Assembly (NCBI RefSeq): GCF_029854215.1
Contig: NZ_CP122961.1
Span: 3,286,001 to 3,350,000, forward strand
DNA: 64,000 bases
Origin: Halomonas alkaliantarctica
GTDB taxonomy: Bacteria; Pseudomonadota; Gammaproteobacteria; Pseudomonadales; Halomonadaceae
Direction of reading: 5' to 3'
Below are positions 8,394 to 16,289 of this stretch, one piece after another. The notes below the pieces were generated by a model. It saw only the letters and a program-made list of their open reading frames with translations. It had not been told where the DNA came from and did no database searches. Within the stretch, counting starts at the first letter, position 1, and every line of letters begins with the position of its first letter. Position numbers and translations under genes: made by a program.

Positions 8394-9077
8394 ATGACAA
8401 AGATACTTCAACGCAATTTGTATCGTGAAGTGGCCGATAGAATTGGCGACCTAATTGAGCACGGAGAGCTTGCCCCTGGAGAGCGCATTTCTGAAAAGCA
8501 GCTGTGTGACCTATTTGGGGTATCGCGCACCCCGCTGCGTGAAGCACTGAAAGTGCTCGCCACCGAAGGGTTAATTGAACTGCTACCCAATCGTGGCGCA
8601 CGCGTGGTTCGGCTAACCCTGAAAAACGTTAAAGACACTTATGACCTGATGGCGGCACTGGAAGGCCTTTCAGGTGAGCTTGCCTGTCAGCATATTAGTG
8701 ACGCAGAGATTGCGGCCATCCGGCAACTGCACAATACGATGCTAGAGCACTACCGCAACCGCGATTTAATGCCTTATTTCCAGGTTAACCGACAAATTCA
8801 CGAAAGCCTTCTGGCAGCGTCGAATAACGATGTACTGCAAGAAATGTATAGCAACTTAAGCCAGCGCGTTAAGCGCGTTCGTTACTCCAAGAAAATGACC
8901 GAGCGCTACTGGCGTCAGGCGGTAAAAGACCACGAAAACATGATGGCGGCACTGGAGAAGCGCGATAGCCAATTGCTCGGCCAAATTCTCCGTGATCATC
9001 TGTGCAACAAGATTGAAGTGGCCACCTTAGCGGGTGTGATTGACACTGAAGACGATAAGAGTGTGGCCAATAGCTAA
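8394..9077 (+). CDS. GntR-family regulator with FCD ligand-binding domain
   Basis: 227 residues starting after AAAGGAA. The N-terminal winged helix-turn-helix (residues about 10-75) contains GELAPGERISEKQLCDLFGVSRTPLREALKV... LLPNRGARV, typical of GntR proteins. The C-terminal all-helical FCD domain (about 85-215) has the metal/ligand histidine region VNRQIHESLLAASNND. FCD regulators sense small carboxylates and commonly control adjacent TRAP or catabolic operons. It is divergent from the HbpS-like gene and TRAP cluster and is the obvious candidate regulator of both. The ligand is unknown. Confidence 0.9.
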   Translation: MTKILQRNLYREVADRIGDLIEHGELAPGERISEKQLCDLFGVSRTPLREALKVLATEGLIELLPNRGARVVRLTLKNVKDTYDLMAALEGLSGELACQHISDAEIAAIRQLHNTMLEHYRNRDLMPYFQVNRQIHESLLAASNNDVLQEMYSNLSQRVKRVRYSKKMTERYWRQAVKDHENMMAALEKRDSQLLGQILRDHLCNKIEVATLAGVIDTEDDKSVANS

Positions 9078-9081
9078 CAAA

Positions 9082-9861
9082 CTACTGCCACTCTTCAAGA
9101 CGCATGGAGGAGCGCTCTAGCCGTTCATGCTCTTCCTCTAAATCGCGTAGCAGTTGGCTAATACTGGAGAGGTGCGTCAACGCCACCTGCTCTGCCTGCT
9201 CCGCCTCGCCATTAACTACCGCATCATGCAACTGCGCATGCTGCTGATTGATCATCGTCCTGGGCGCTGGCAAGTGATAAAGATGTTTGACCGAGGCAAA
9301 CACCGAGCTGAGCAGTAAATCGGTCAGACTCTGCAGCGTGTGCACCAACACCGGGTTGTGGGACGCCTGGGACACCGCCAGGTGAAAGGCGTGATCCAGT
9401 CGCGCCAATCGTTCGACATCAATGGTTTCTGCGCTTTCCGCGTAATCAGCCATTTCGCGATAGCGCCGAGTGATCAGCACCCGGTCGGCGGAGGTGCCGC
9501 GGCTTGCCGCTAACCGCGCCGACTCCCCTTCTAGCAGGGCGCGTACTTCTAACAGGTCAAACAGTGTGCGCGGATGATCTTTAAACAGATGCATCAGTGG
9601 GCTTTGGTTACCCACGGGCAAAAGCGTGGCGACCGTCGAGCCATGGCCCTGGCGGGTATCGATAATTCCTTTGCTGCGCAAAATTCTCAAGCCCTCGCGC
9701 AGCGAAGCACGGGAAACGCCCAGCCGTTCACAAAGCCGCCGCTCTGAAGGAAGCAGTTGGCCGGGCCGAAAAACACCATCAAGAATCAGCCGCTCAAGCC
9801 GGGTGGCCACGTGTTCAGGCATCCGTTGCCCTGGGGTCAACGCTTGATTCTCCGCTGGCAT
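9082..9861 (-). CDS. glcC: GlcC/PdhR-like GntR-family regulator of glycolate genes
   Basis: 259 residues from ATG 9861; a GTG start at 9900 would add 13 residues but lacks a clear ribosome binding site. The GntR winged helix (GVFRPGQLLPSERRLCERLGVSRASLREGLRIL... GHGSTVA) is followed by an FCD domain with LDHAFHLAVSQASHNPVLVHTL. The PSERxLxxxLGVSRxxLREGLR form is that of the FadR/PdhR/GlcC/LldR branch. It is transcribed divergently from glcDEFG with a matching operator between them, so it very probably controls glycolate use. By analogy with E. coli GlcC the inducer would be glycolate. The C-terminal tail is rich in Glu/Arg (LEEEHERLERSSMRLEEW). Confidence 0.85.
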   Translation of the reverse strand: MPAENQALTPGQRMPEHVATRLERLILDGVFRPGQLLPSERRLCERLGVSRASLREGLRILRSKGIIDTRQGHGSTVATLLPVGNQSPLMHLFKDHPRTLFDLLEVRALLEGESARLAASRGTSADRVLITRRYREMADYAESAETIDVERLARLDHAFHLAVSQASHNPVLVHTLQSLTDLLLSSVFASVKHLYHLPAPRTMINQQHAQLHDAVVNGEAEQAEQVALTHLSSISQLLRDLEEEHERLERSSMRLEEWQ

Positions 9862-9936
9862 GACTGTCACTCTCGCTGAACTGTTTGGCCAGCTTGCCAC
9901 TACTCGCTGAAGAAGGCATCTATGTCGACTAATTAC

Positions 9937-9947
9937 TGGTCAGACCA
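9937..9947. promoter_or_regulatory. Candidate GlcC operator TGGTCAGACCA
   Basis: The 11-base sequence TGGTCAGACCA is a perfect inverted repeat around a central base and fits the FCD-type GntR operator pattern T-N-G-T-N3-A-C-N-A. It lies between glcC and glcD, about 75 bases upstream of the glcC start and about 150 upstream of glcD, and may serve both autoregulation and glc control. Confidence 0.6.
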
Positions 9948-10094
9948 ATGCACCACGACCTAGACAGACGGGCAAAAAAAGCCCAAATTGAGGCCATGTT
10001 TTGTAAACAACGCTTTCTGACGCACGCCTTTGAAGCATAGGCGCACAGAACGTTTAGCATTTACCTTCAATGATAATAAGCATGGGATGTCGTG

Positions 10095-11594
10095 ATGAAT
10101 ATCCTCTTTGATGAACGCCTGGACGGCGAGCTGGTTCGGCGTGATAAAAGCGAGGTCTTAACCGACCTGCAGCAAGCCGTTCCCGACATGACGCTGCTGC
10201 ATCGCGAAGAAGACCTACGCCCCTTTGAGTGCGATGGGCTGGCGGCCTATCGCGTGCTACCGATGCTGGTGGCGCTGCCTGAAACCTTTGACCAAGTGAA
10301 AGAGCTGCTCAGACGCTGCCATGCCCTGAGCGTCCCCATAGTGACCCGTGGCGCGGGCACCGGGCTTTCCGGCGGCGCGCTGCCACTGGAACAGGGCGTG
10401 CTTTTAGTGATGTCGCGCTTTAACCAGATCCTCAAAGTCGACCCTGATGCCCGCCTGGCGCGGGTCCAACCCGGCGTGCGCAACTTAGCGATTTCCGAAG
10501 CCGCTGCGCCTTACGGCCTCTATTACGCACCGGATCCATCTTCGCAAATTGCCTGTTCGATTGGCGGTAACGTGGCGGAAAATGCCGGTGGCGTGCACTG
10601 CTTAAAATATGGCCTAACGGTGCATAACGTCATGCGCGTCGATGTCCTCACTATTGAGGGCGAGCACATGACCCTGGGCGCTGAGTCTTTTGATGCGCCT
10701 GGCTTTGATCTGCTGGCCTTGATGAACGGCTCAGAGGGCATGCTCGGCGTCGTCACGGAAATCACCGTCAAGCTACTGCCTAAACCGGAAACCGCCAAAG
10801 TGCTGATGGCGAGCTTCGATGATGTCGAGAAAGCCGGTCGCGCCGTCGGCGATATCATTGCTGCAGGCATAATTCCCGGCGGCCTGGAGATGATGGATAA
10901 ACTCGCCATCAAAGCCGCCGAAGATTTTGTCAAAGCAGGCTACCCTCTCGATGCCGAGGCGATACTGCTCTGTGAGCTGGACGGCGTTGAAGCCGACGTG
11001 GACGACGACTGCGATACCGTACGTCGCGTACTGGAAGCCGCGGGTGCCACCGATATTCAGCAGGCTCGCGATGAAGCCGAGCGCGCCAAGTTCTGGGCCG
11101 GGCGTAAGAACGCCTTCCCAGCGGTGGGTCGTATGTCGCCGGATTACTACTGTATGGATGGCACTATCCCCCGCCGCGAGCTGCCCCGTGTGCTTAAAGG
11201 CATTGCCGCGCTTTCCGAGGAGAGCGGCCTGGCGGTGGCGAACGTGTTCCACGCCGGCGATGGCAATATGCACCCACTAATCCTGTTTGATGCCAATAAA
11301 GAGGGACAGCTGGCGCTTGCCGAAGAGGTGGGTGGCAAGATTCTTGAGCTCTGCGTAGCCGCAGGCGGTTCGATCACCGGTGAGCACGGCGTTGGGCGCG
11401 AAAAGATCAACCAGATGTGCAGTCAGTTCCAGCCGGATGAGATCGGCGTTTTTCATGCCTTGAAAGCCGCGTTTGATCCACAGCGACTGCTCAACCCGGG
11501 CAAGAACATTCCGACGCTGGCGCGCTGTGCCGAGTTTGGTGCTATGCATGTGCATAACAACGAACTACCGCACCCGGAGCTACCGCGCTTCTAG
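10095..11594 (+). CDS. glcD: Glycolate oxidase subunit GlcD
   Basis: 499 residues from ATG 10095, the same length as E. coli GlcD; a GTG one codon earlier is less likely. It is the FAD-linked catalytic subunit that oxidises glycolate to glyoxylate (also D-lactate in related enzymes). Visible are the FAD-binding loop RGAGTGLSGGALP, the SIGGNVAENAGGVHCLKYG segment, MNGSEGMLGVVTEI, and the C-terminal FHAGDGNMHP and ITGEHGVG motifs that contact flavin and substrate. It is first in the glcDEFG operon, with glcE 58 bases downstream. Electrons pass via GlcE and the iron-sulfur subunit GlcF to the quinone pool. Confidence 0.96.
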   Translation: MNILFDERLDGELVRRDKSEVLTDLQQAVPDMTLLHREEDLRPFECDGLAAYRVLPMLVALPETFDQVKELLRRCHALSVPIVTRGAGTGLSGGALPLEQGVLLVMSRFNQILKVDPDARLARVQPGVRNLAISEAAAPYGLYYAPDPSSQIACSIGGNVAENAGGVHCLKYGLTVHNVMRVDVLTIEGEHMTLGAESFDAPGFDLLALMNGSEGMLGVVTEITVKLLPKPETAKVLMASFDDVEKAGRAVGDIIAAGIIPGGLEMMDKLAIKAAEDFVKAGYPLDAEAILLCELDGVEADVDDDCDTVRRVLEAAGATDIQQARDEAERAKFWAGRKNAFPAVGRMSPDYYCMDGTIPRRELPRVLKGIAALSEESGLAVANVFHAGDGNMHPLILFDANKEGQLALAEEVGGKILELCVAAGGSITGEHGVGREKINQMCSQFQPDEIGVFHALKAAFDPQRLLNPGKNIPTLARCAEFGAMHVHNNELPHPELPRF

Positions 11595-11652
11595 CAGTGA
11601 GCCAAGCCGAAGCTAAGACAATAATTAGCCAAGATTAAAAGTGGGAAAGACC

Positions 11653-12747
11653 ATGACCGAACGAGCGATTGCTGACAGCGATATCGCTGATGCCCTGTGT
11701 GAACAGGTACGCAGCGCCTATGACGCACGCACACCGCTACGCATTGTAGGTGGAGATACCCGCGCCTTTTATGGCCGACCGGTAGAAGGCCAAGCGCTAC
11801 AAATGGCCGAACACAGTGGCATTGTCAGCTACGATCCGGTGGAGCTGGTGGTGACCGTGCGTGCTGGCACGCGGCTTAGCGACCTACAGGAAGTGCTGGC
11901 TGAGAAACACCAAATGCTGGGCTTTGAGCCCCCCATGTTTGGTGAGGCTTCCACCATTGGTGGCGCCGTGGCCACCGGCCTCTCCGGCCCACGCCGCCCC
12001 TGGGCAGGCGCAGCCCGTGACTTTGTGCTGGGCACGCGCATCATCACCCAAGAGGGCAAGCTGCTCCGCTTTGGCGGGGAAGTGATGAAAAATGTTGCCG
12101 GTTACGACCTGTCGCGACTGATGGCAGGCGCCCAGGGAACGCTCGGCGTATTGACCGACATCTCCTTTAAAGTGCTGCCTATCCCCACTGCAACTCACAG
12201 CCTTCGCTTAGCCGTTGGGCTGGATGAAGCGCTTAAAAAACTTGCCGAGCTGGGTCGAAAACCACTGCCGATTACCGCCGCCGCCTGGCACCACGGCGAA
12301 CTGTTTCTGCGCTTGGAAGGCGGCAAAAGCTCTGTGGCCGCAACCCAGGCAAGCCTAGGCGGCGAGCCGCTTGATGCTAGTTTCTGGCGCGAGCTGCGCG
12401 ACCATAGTCACGCTTTCTTCGCCTGTAACGACGGCCAAGCGCTATGGCGGTTGTCACTACCGCCCAACACCGCACCGCTGGGGCTGGATATTCCCGAGGC
12501 CGATATTTTTTACGATTGGGCGGGCAGCCAGCGCTGGGTGAAAACCACCCTGGATGCCAGCACTTTGCGCGATGCCTGCAGCGCAGTGGGTGGTCATGCC
12601 ACCTGCTATACCCCGCAGGCGCAAGGCGGCGTCGCAGAGCCGTTCACACCGCTCAATGCCGTAGTGGAAAAATATCATCGTAATCTAAAGGCGGAGCTGG
12701 ATGCCCATGGCATTTTTAACCCCGGTCGTCTTTATGCGGCGTTTTAA
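11653..12747 (+). CDS. glcE: Glycolate oxidase FAD-binding subunit GlcE
   Basis: 364 residues from ATG 11653; a GTG at 11641 is an alternative. It has the same FAD_binding_4 fold as GlcD but without the C-terminal catalytic domain: VTVRAGTRLSDLQEVL, FGEASTIGGAVATGLSGPRRPW, VAGYDLSRLMAGAQGTLGVLTDI. It ends with GIFNPGRLY, the usual GlcE C-terminus. E. coli GlcE is about 350 residues. All three subunits D, E and F are needed for glycolate oxidase activity in E. coli. It is followed after 14 bases by glcF. Confidence 0.95.
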   Translation: MTERAIADSDIADALCEQVRSAYDARTPLRIVGGDTRAFYGRPVEGQALQMAEHSGIVSYDPVELVVTVRAGTRLSDLQEVLAEKHQMLGFEPPMFGEASTIGGAVATGLSGPRRPWAGAARDFVLGTRIITQEGKLLRFGGEVMKNVAGYDLSRLMAGAQGTLGVLTDISFKVLPIPTATHSLRLAVGLDEALKKLAELGRKPLPITAAAWHHGELFLRLEGGKSSVAATQASLGGEPLDASFWRELRDHSHAFFACNDGQALWRLSLPPNTAPLGLDIPEADIFYDWAGSQRWVKTTLDASTLRDACSAVGGHATCYTPQAQGGVAEPFTPLNAVVEKYHRNLKAELDAHGIFNPGRLYAAF

Positions 12748-12761
12748 TCAGGAGAGCTGAC

Positions 12762-13994
12762 ATGCAGACGCACTTTACCGATGCCGACCTTCAGAAGCCG
12801 CATCTTCAAGAAGCAGATCGCATTTTGCGTACCTGCGTTCACTGCGGTTTTTGTAACGCCACCTGCCCGACATACCAGCTGTTAGGCGATGAGCGCGATG
12901 GCCCCCGCGGGCGTATCTATCTAATGAAGGAGCTGCTGGAGAGCCGTGACGATGACGATCAGGTCACCGAGGAAACACGCCTGCATCTCGATCGCTGCTT
13001 GACCTGCCTGAACTGTGAAACCACCTGCCCCTCGGGCGTGGAGTACCACAAGCTGCTCAACATTGGCCGTGCTGAAATTGAGCGCCGCGTGCCCCGCCCA
13101 GCAGGTGAGCGGGCCCAGCGCTATGCCCTGCGAAAAATGATGGTTGAGCCTAAACGTTTCCAGGCACTGCTAAAACTGGGGCAAACCTTTAAGCCGCTGG
13201 TGCCCAGCAAGCTACGCAATAAAATGCCCGCCGCCCCGGTCGATGCCGGCATGCGCCCTGATACCAACCGCCATACCCGGCAGGTGTTAATGTTGGAAGG
13301 CTGCGTACAGCCGGGGCTGTCACCCAATACCAATGCTGCCACCGCGCGGATTCTTGACCGGCTCGGTATTAGCGTAACGCCTGTGGCTGAAGCGGGCTGC
13401 TGCGGCGCCGTTGATTTCCACCTCAACGCCCAGGACGACGGACGAGCCCGTATGCGCGCGAACATCGATGCCTGGTGGCCGTACATTGAACAAGGCACCG
13501 AAGCCATTGTGCAAACCGCCAGTGGCTGCGGGGCTTTTGTCAAAGAGTATGGCGACATGCTAAAAGATGACCCCGATTACGCTATTAAAGCGCAGAAGGT
13601 CAGCACCCTGGCCAAAGATATTGTCGAAATTCTGCGCGATGAGCCGTTAGACGCATTGAACGTTAAAGCGTCACAACGGCTGGCGTTCCACTGCCCTTGT
13701 ACGCTGCAGCACGCTCAGAAGCTCAACGGTGCGGTCGAAGGCGTGCTGAGCAAGCTTGGTTTTGCGTTAACCCCGGTGCAGGATGGGCATCTTTGCTGCG
13801 GCTCGGCAGGCACCTATTCGATCACCCAACCCGAACTGGCCACCCAACTGCGCGACAATAAGCTCAATGCGCTGGAAGCCGGTGACCCAGAGGTGATCGT
13901 GACGGCGAATATCGGCTGTCAGACCCACTTGGCGGGCGCCAATCGCACTCCGGTACGCCACTGGGTAGAGATCGTCGATGCGGCGCTCACTTAA
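12762..13994 (+). CDS. glcF: Glycolate oxidase iron-sulfur subunit GlcF
   Basis: 410 residues after a strong AGGAGAG site. Two ferredoxin-type 4Fe-4S motifs lie near the N-terminus (CVHCGFCNATCP about residues 24-35 and CLTCLNCETTCP about 79-90). They are followed by two CCG domains, with EAGCCGAVDFHL and HLCCGSAGTY, as in heterodisulfide-reductase-like subunits. It carries electrons from the flavin subunits to the membrane quinone pool. Length matches E. coli GlcF (407). Confidence 0.96.
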   Translation: MQTHFTDADLQKPHLQEADRILRTCVHCGFCNATCPTYQLLGDERDGPRGRIYLMKELLESRDDDDQVTEETRLHLDRCLTCLNCETTCPSGVEYHKLLNIGRAEIERRVPRPAGERAQRYALRKMMVEPKRFQALLKLGQTFKPLVPSKLRNKMPAAPVDAGMRPDTNRHTRQVLMLEGCVQPGLSPNTNAATARILDRLGISVTPVAEAGCCGAVDFHLNAQDDGRARMRANIDAWWPYIEQGTEAIVQTASGCGAFVKEYGDMLKDDPDYAIKAQKVSTLAKDIVEILRDEPLDALNVKASQRLAFHCPCTLQHAQKLNGAVEGVLSKLGFALTPVQDGHLCCGSAGTYSITQPELATQLRDNKLNALEAGDPEVIVTANIGCQTHLAGANRTPVRHWVEIVDAALT

Positions 13995-14085
13995 CGCTTC
14001 AAACTAACGTGCCACCCTTAACCCCAGGCCGCGCAGGCTTTTAAAAGCGCGGCTACTTCACCCCTCCTTTAACAAGGATTTAAGC

Positions 14086-14490
14086 ATGCAAACAAAGGCT
14101 ATTCTCGCTCAGAGCGATGTGACCAACGTACTCGACGCCGCGCAGAAAGAGGCTGACAGCAACAGCTGGCCGGTGACCATTGCGGTGACCGACGACGGCG
14201 GCCACCTGCTGGCATTGCGCCGTCTGGATGGCGCGGCCCCTTTCAGCGCCGAAGTCGCTACGCACAAAGCGCGCAGTGCGGCACTAGGTCGTAAAGAGAC
14301 CCAGGTATTTGAAGAAATGATTAATGGCGGCCGCACTGCTTTTGTCACCGCCCCGCTGCAAGGCCTGCTTTCAGGCGGCGTACCGATTACGGTTGACGGG
14401 CATGTGGTAGGCGCCGTGGGCATTTCCGGCGTAAAACCCGACCAGGATGTGCAGGTTGCCAAAGCAGGTGTTGCCGCGATTACGGGCTAA
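14086..14490 (+). CDS. glcG: GlcG, HbpS-like protein of the glycolate operon
   Basis: 134 residues, the same length as E. coli GlcG, preceded by AAGGA. DUF336 domain with VTIAVTDDGGHLLALRRLDGAAPF, THKARSAALG, and LSGGVPITVDGHVVGAVGISG. Function in glycolate use is not established. It is about 90 bases after glcF; that gap has a GC-rich hairpin (arms 14028-14034 and 14047-14053) that could adjust glcG expression relative to glcDEF. A terminator follows at 14521. Confidence 0.93.
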   Translation: MQTKAILAQSDVTNVLDAAQKEADSNSWPVTIAVTDDGGHLLALRRLDGAAPFSAEVATHKARSAALGRKETQVFEEMINGGRTAFVTAPLQGLLSGGVPITVDGHVVGAVGISGVKPDQDVQVAKAGVAAITG

Positions 14491-14520
14491 AAGCTGCAAA
14501 CTAACACGCCGACATACGAA

Positions 14521-14550
14521 AAAAGCCCGGATCATTGATCCGGGCTTTTT
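14521..14550. terminator. Bidirectional rho-independent terminator between glcG and the tRNA operon
   Basis: Near-perfect palindrome AAAAGCCCGGATCA / TGATCCGGGCTTTTT with A and T runs on both sides. It ends the glc operon on the plus strand and, 66 bases past the last tRNA, the tRNA operon on the minus strand. Confidence 0.93.
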
Positions 14551-14615
14551 GGAATTCTTTCGGCTAATGCCGATATCTTCACTAGCAATACAAAACTAAT
14601 AATACAAATGCTTAA

Positions 14616-14692
14616 TGGCGGACCGGACGAGACTCGAACTCGCGACCTCCGGCGTGACAGGCCGGCATTCTAACCGACTGAACTACCGGTCC
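14616..14692 (-). tRNA. tRNA-Asp (GTC)
   Basis: 77 bases including encoded CCA. Acceptor GGACCGG pairs with CCGGTCC, D-arm AGTTCAGTCGGTTAGAAT, anticodon loop CTGTCAC (anticodon GTC), and T-arm GTTCGAGTC. It is identical to the copies at 14897 and 15014. Confidence 0.98.
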
Positions 14693-14768
14693 ACGTAAAA
14701 GCACTTTTACAACAACCATCAAAAACTAGCTATCGAAGTGGTTCAGAGGCACTTCTAAAGTTAGATGA

Positions 14769-14844
14769 TGGTGGGTGGTACTGGGTTCGAACCAGTGACC
14801 CCCAGCTTGTAAGGCTGGTGCTCTCCCAACTGAGCTAACCACCC
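14769..14844 (-). tRNA. tRNA-Val (TAC)
   Basis: 76 bases including encoded CCA. Acceptor GGGTGGT, D-arm TAGCTCAGTTGGGAGAGCA, anticodon loop CTTACAA (anticodon TAC), and T-arm GGTTCGAACC. It is identical to the copy at 15167. Confidence 0.98.
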
Positions 14845-14896
14845 AATCCATTGATAAGCACTTATTGTCCTTACCAATTCAGCTTAGCAGTTATCG

Positions 14897-14973
14897 TGGC
14901 GGACCGGACGAGACTCGAACTCGCGACCTCCGGCGTGACAGGCCGGCATTCTAACCGACTGAACTACCGGTCC
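14897..14973 (-). tRNA. tRNA-Asp (GTC)
   Basis: 77 bases with encoded CCA, identical to the gene at 14616; anticodon loop CTGTCAC. Confidence 0.98.
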
Positions 14974-15013
14974 GAATAGCGATAACAACTGTTAGCAGAC
15001 GTTGATTTGATGA

Positions 15014-15090
15014 TGGCGGACCGGACGAGACTCGAACTCGCGACCTCCGGCGTGACAGGCCGGCATTCTAACCGACTGAACTACCGGTCC
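15014..15090 (-). tRNA. tRNA-Asp (GTC)
   Basis: 77 bases with encoded CCA, identical to the other two Asp genes; 40 bases separate it from the next Asp gene. Confidence 0.98.
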
Positions 15091-15166
15091 GTTATGCGCA
15101 TCAAATACAGGTCATACTAGGTACTGCTTTTCACATTTCCAGGCCATCTTTTTAAATAGCATAAGA

Positions 15167-15242
15167 TGGTGGGTGGTACTGGGTTCGAACCAGTGACCCC
15201 CAGCTTGTAAGGCTGGTGCTCTCCCAACTGAGCTAACCACCC
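15167..15242 (-). tRNA. tRNA-Val (TAC), first gene of the tRNA operon
   Basis: 76 bases with encoded CCA, anticodon TAC, identical to the gene at 14769. It is the promoter-proximal gene of the Val-Asp-Asp-Val-Asp array. Confidence 0.98.
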
Positions 15243-15261
15243 GCTGGTCACGTGGCGCTGC

Positions 15262-15289
15262 ATTCTACAGAAGGCTTACCGGATGTCAA
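15262..15289 (-). promoter_or_regulatory. Sigma-70 promoter of the tRNA operon
   Basis: On the minus strand a perfect -35 TTGACA, 16-base spacer and -10 TAGAAT. A GC-rich segment follows before the first tRNA, as in stable RNA promoters under stringent control. Confidence 0.85.
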
Positions 15290-15312
15290 TACACAGGGTT
15301 AAAATTTGCGAT

Positions 15313-16125
15313 TTAAACCAGCGCGTTGCTCTCTCTCGTAAGGCCTGGGCCATGAGCGCGGACGAAGGATGCCGCAACCTGGGTGGCCTCGTCAATCAAA
15401 ACCGTTTGTGTCACGCCAGAAAAGCGCCGCGGCTTAAAATCGTGATCGCCATCTTTCAGCCAAGCGAGCTGCGCGTTGGGTGACAATGTATAGCCTGCAA
15501 CCTCCTCCCGACTACCGAAAGGATCACGCTCGCCTTGTAAAATCAGCATAGGACAGGCAATCGCGGGCCAATGATCCAAACGCAGTTTGTCAGGCGCCTT
15601 GATTGGATGAAACGGGTAACCTGCCACCACCACACCGGGCACCGGGCTAATAAACGGCTGTTCACTGGCTGGCTGATCACTGGGAGATTGTGTACTGGCA
15701 AATTGTGTACTGGCAAATAAGGTAGCCACGCGACCGCCCATCGATTTACCCCCAATCCAGAGCGGCCCGTCAAACAGGGGATCAAGTAGCGCGTACCACT
15801 CGGCAAACTGGGCAAGAGTTTGGGCAATAGGTGGCGGTGGTCGGCGTTTGCCGGTTTCCTGCATCAGTTGCATATAGGGGAAATCAATACATAGAACCTG
15901 AACGCCTTGAGCCGTCAGAGAGGTGACAAATTGACGCATGAAAGGAGACTGCTGGCCCGCCCCGGCACCATGGGCAAACAGCAAGCGACCTAGCCTGGCT
16001 TGACCATGGACGGCCAACGGCCCCATGCCCTGCACCAGGAAAGCAACATTTGGCTGGCGCTTAAGGGCCTCTTTCAACCCCCTGGGAGACACTTCGATAT
16101 ATCCAGACAAAGTGTAATGTGACAC
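15313..16125 (-). CDS. Alpha/beta hydrolase, Tex30/KANL3-like family
   Basis: 270 residues from GTG 16125, favoured by AGGAG seven bases upstream. The fold is visible as LLFAHGAGAGQQSPFM (oxyanion loop), the nucleophile elbow GKSMGGR, the acid GERDPFG and the histidine in KDGDHDF. These are the marks of the KANL3/Tex30 (DUF) dienelactone-hydrolase-like family of small hydrolases with unknown substrate. Between the nucleophile and the acid is an odd Ser/Gln-rich insert, FASTQFASTQSPSDQPASEQ, encoded by a 15-base tandem repeat. It stands alone between the tRNA operon and ccoN. Function unknown. Confidence 0.8.
   Translation of the reverse strand: MSHYTLSGYIEVSPRGLKEALKRQPNVAFLVQGMGPLAVHGQARLGRLLFAHGAGAGQQSPFMRQFVTSLTAQGVQVLCIDFPYMQLMQETGKRRPPPPIAQTLAQFAEWYALLDPLFDGPLWIGGKSMGGRVATLFASTQFASTQSPSDQPASEQPFISPVPGVVVAGYPFHPIKAPDKLRLDHWPAIACPMLILQGERDPFGSREEVAGYTLSPNAQLAWLKDGDHDFKPRRFSGVTQTVLIDEATQVAASFVRAHGPGLTRESNALV
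15688..15717. repeat. 15-base tandem duplication inside the hydrolase gene
   Basis: TTGTGTACTGGCAAA occurs twice in a row (15688-15702, 15703-15717), encoding FASTQ twice in frame. Looks like a recent slip-strand duplication in a surface loop. Confidence 0.9.
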
Positions 16126-16206
16126 TTACTGCTCCTGATAATTCAGTCTTTAACCAATTGGTGTGTTCAGGTTAAGCCCTGGCTGCGCTAGAATCTTGGT
16201 CGGATC

Positions 16207-16220
16207 TTGACCTGCATCAT
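16207..16220. promoter_or_regulatory. Possible Anr/Fnr box upstream of ccoN
   Basis: TTGAC-CTGC-ATCAT matches the Fnr/Anr pattern TTGAT-N4-ATCAA at 8 of 10 positions. It lies about 70 bases upstream of the ccoN start, and an Anr-like regulator is encoded 10 kb away in the same island. A TAGAAT element lies just upstream (16189-16194). Confidence 0.4.
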
Positions 16221-16289
16221 CAAGCGGGTGGCCGCACCCGTGCAAAATGCCACGGGTAACCCCCTAACCGCGTTCGATGGGAACATGAC

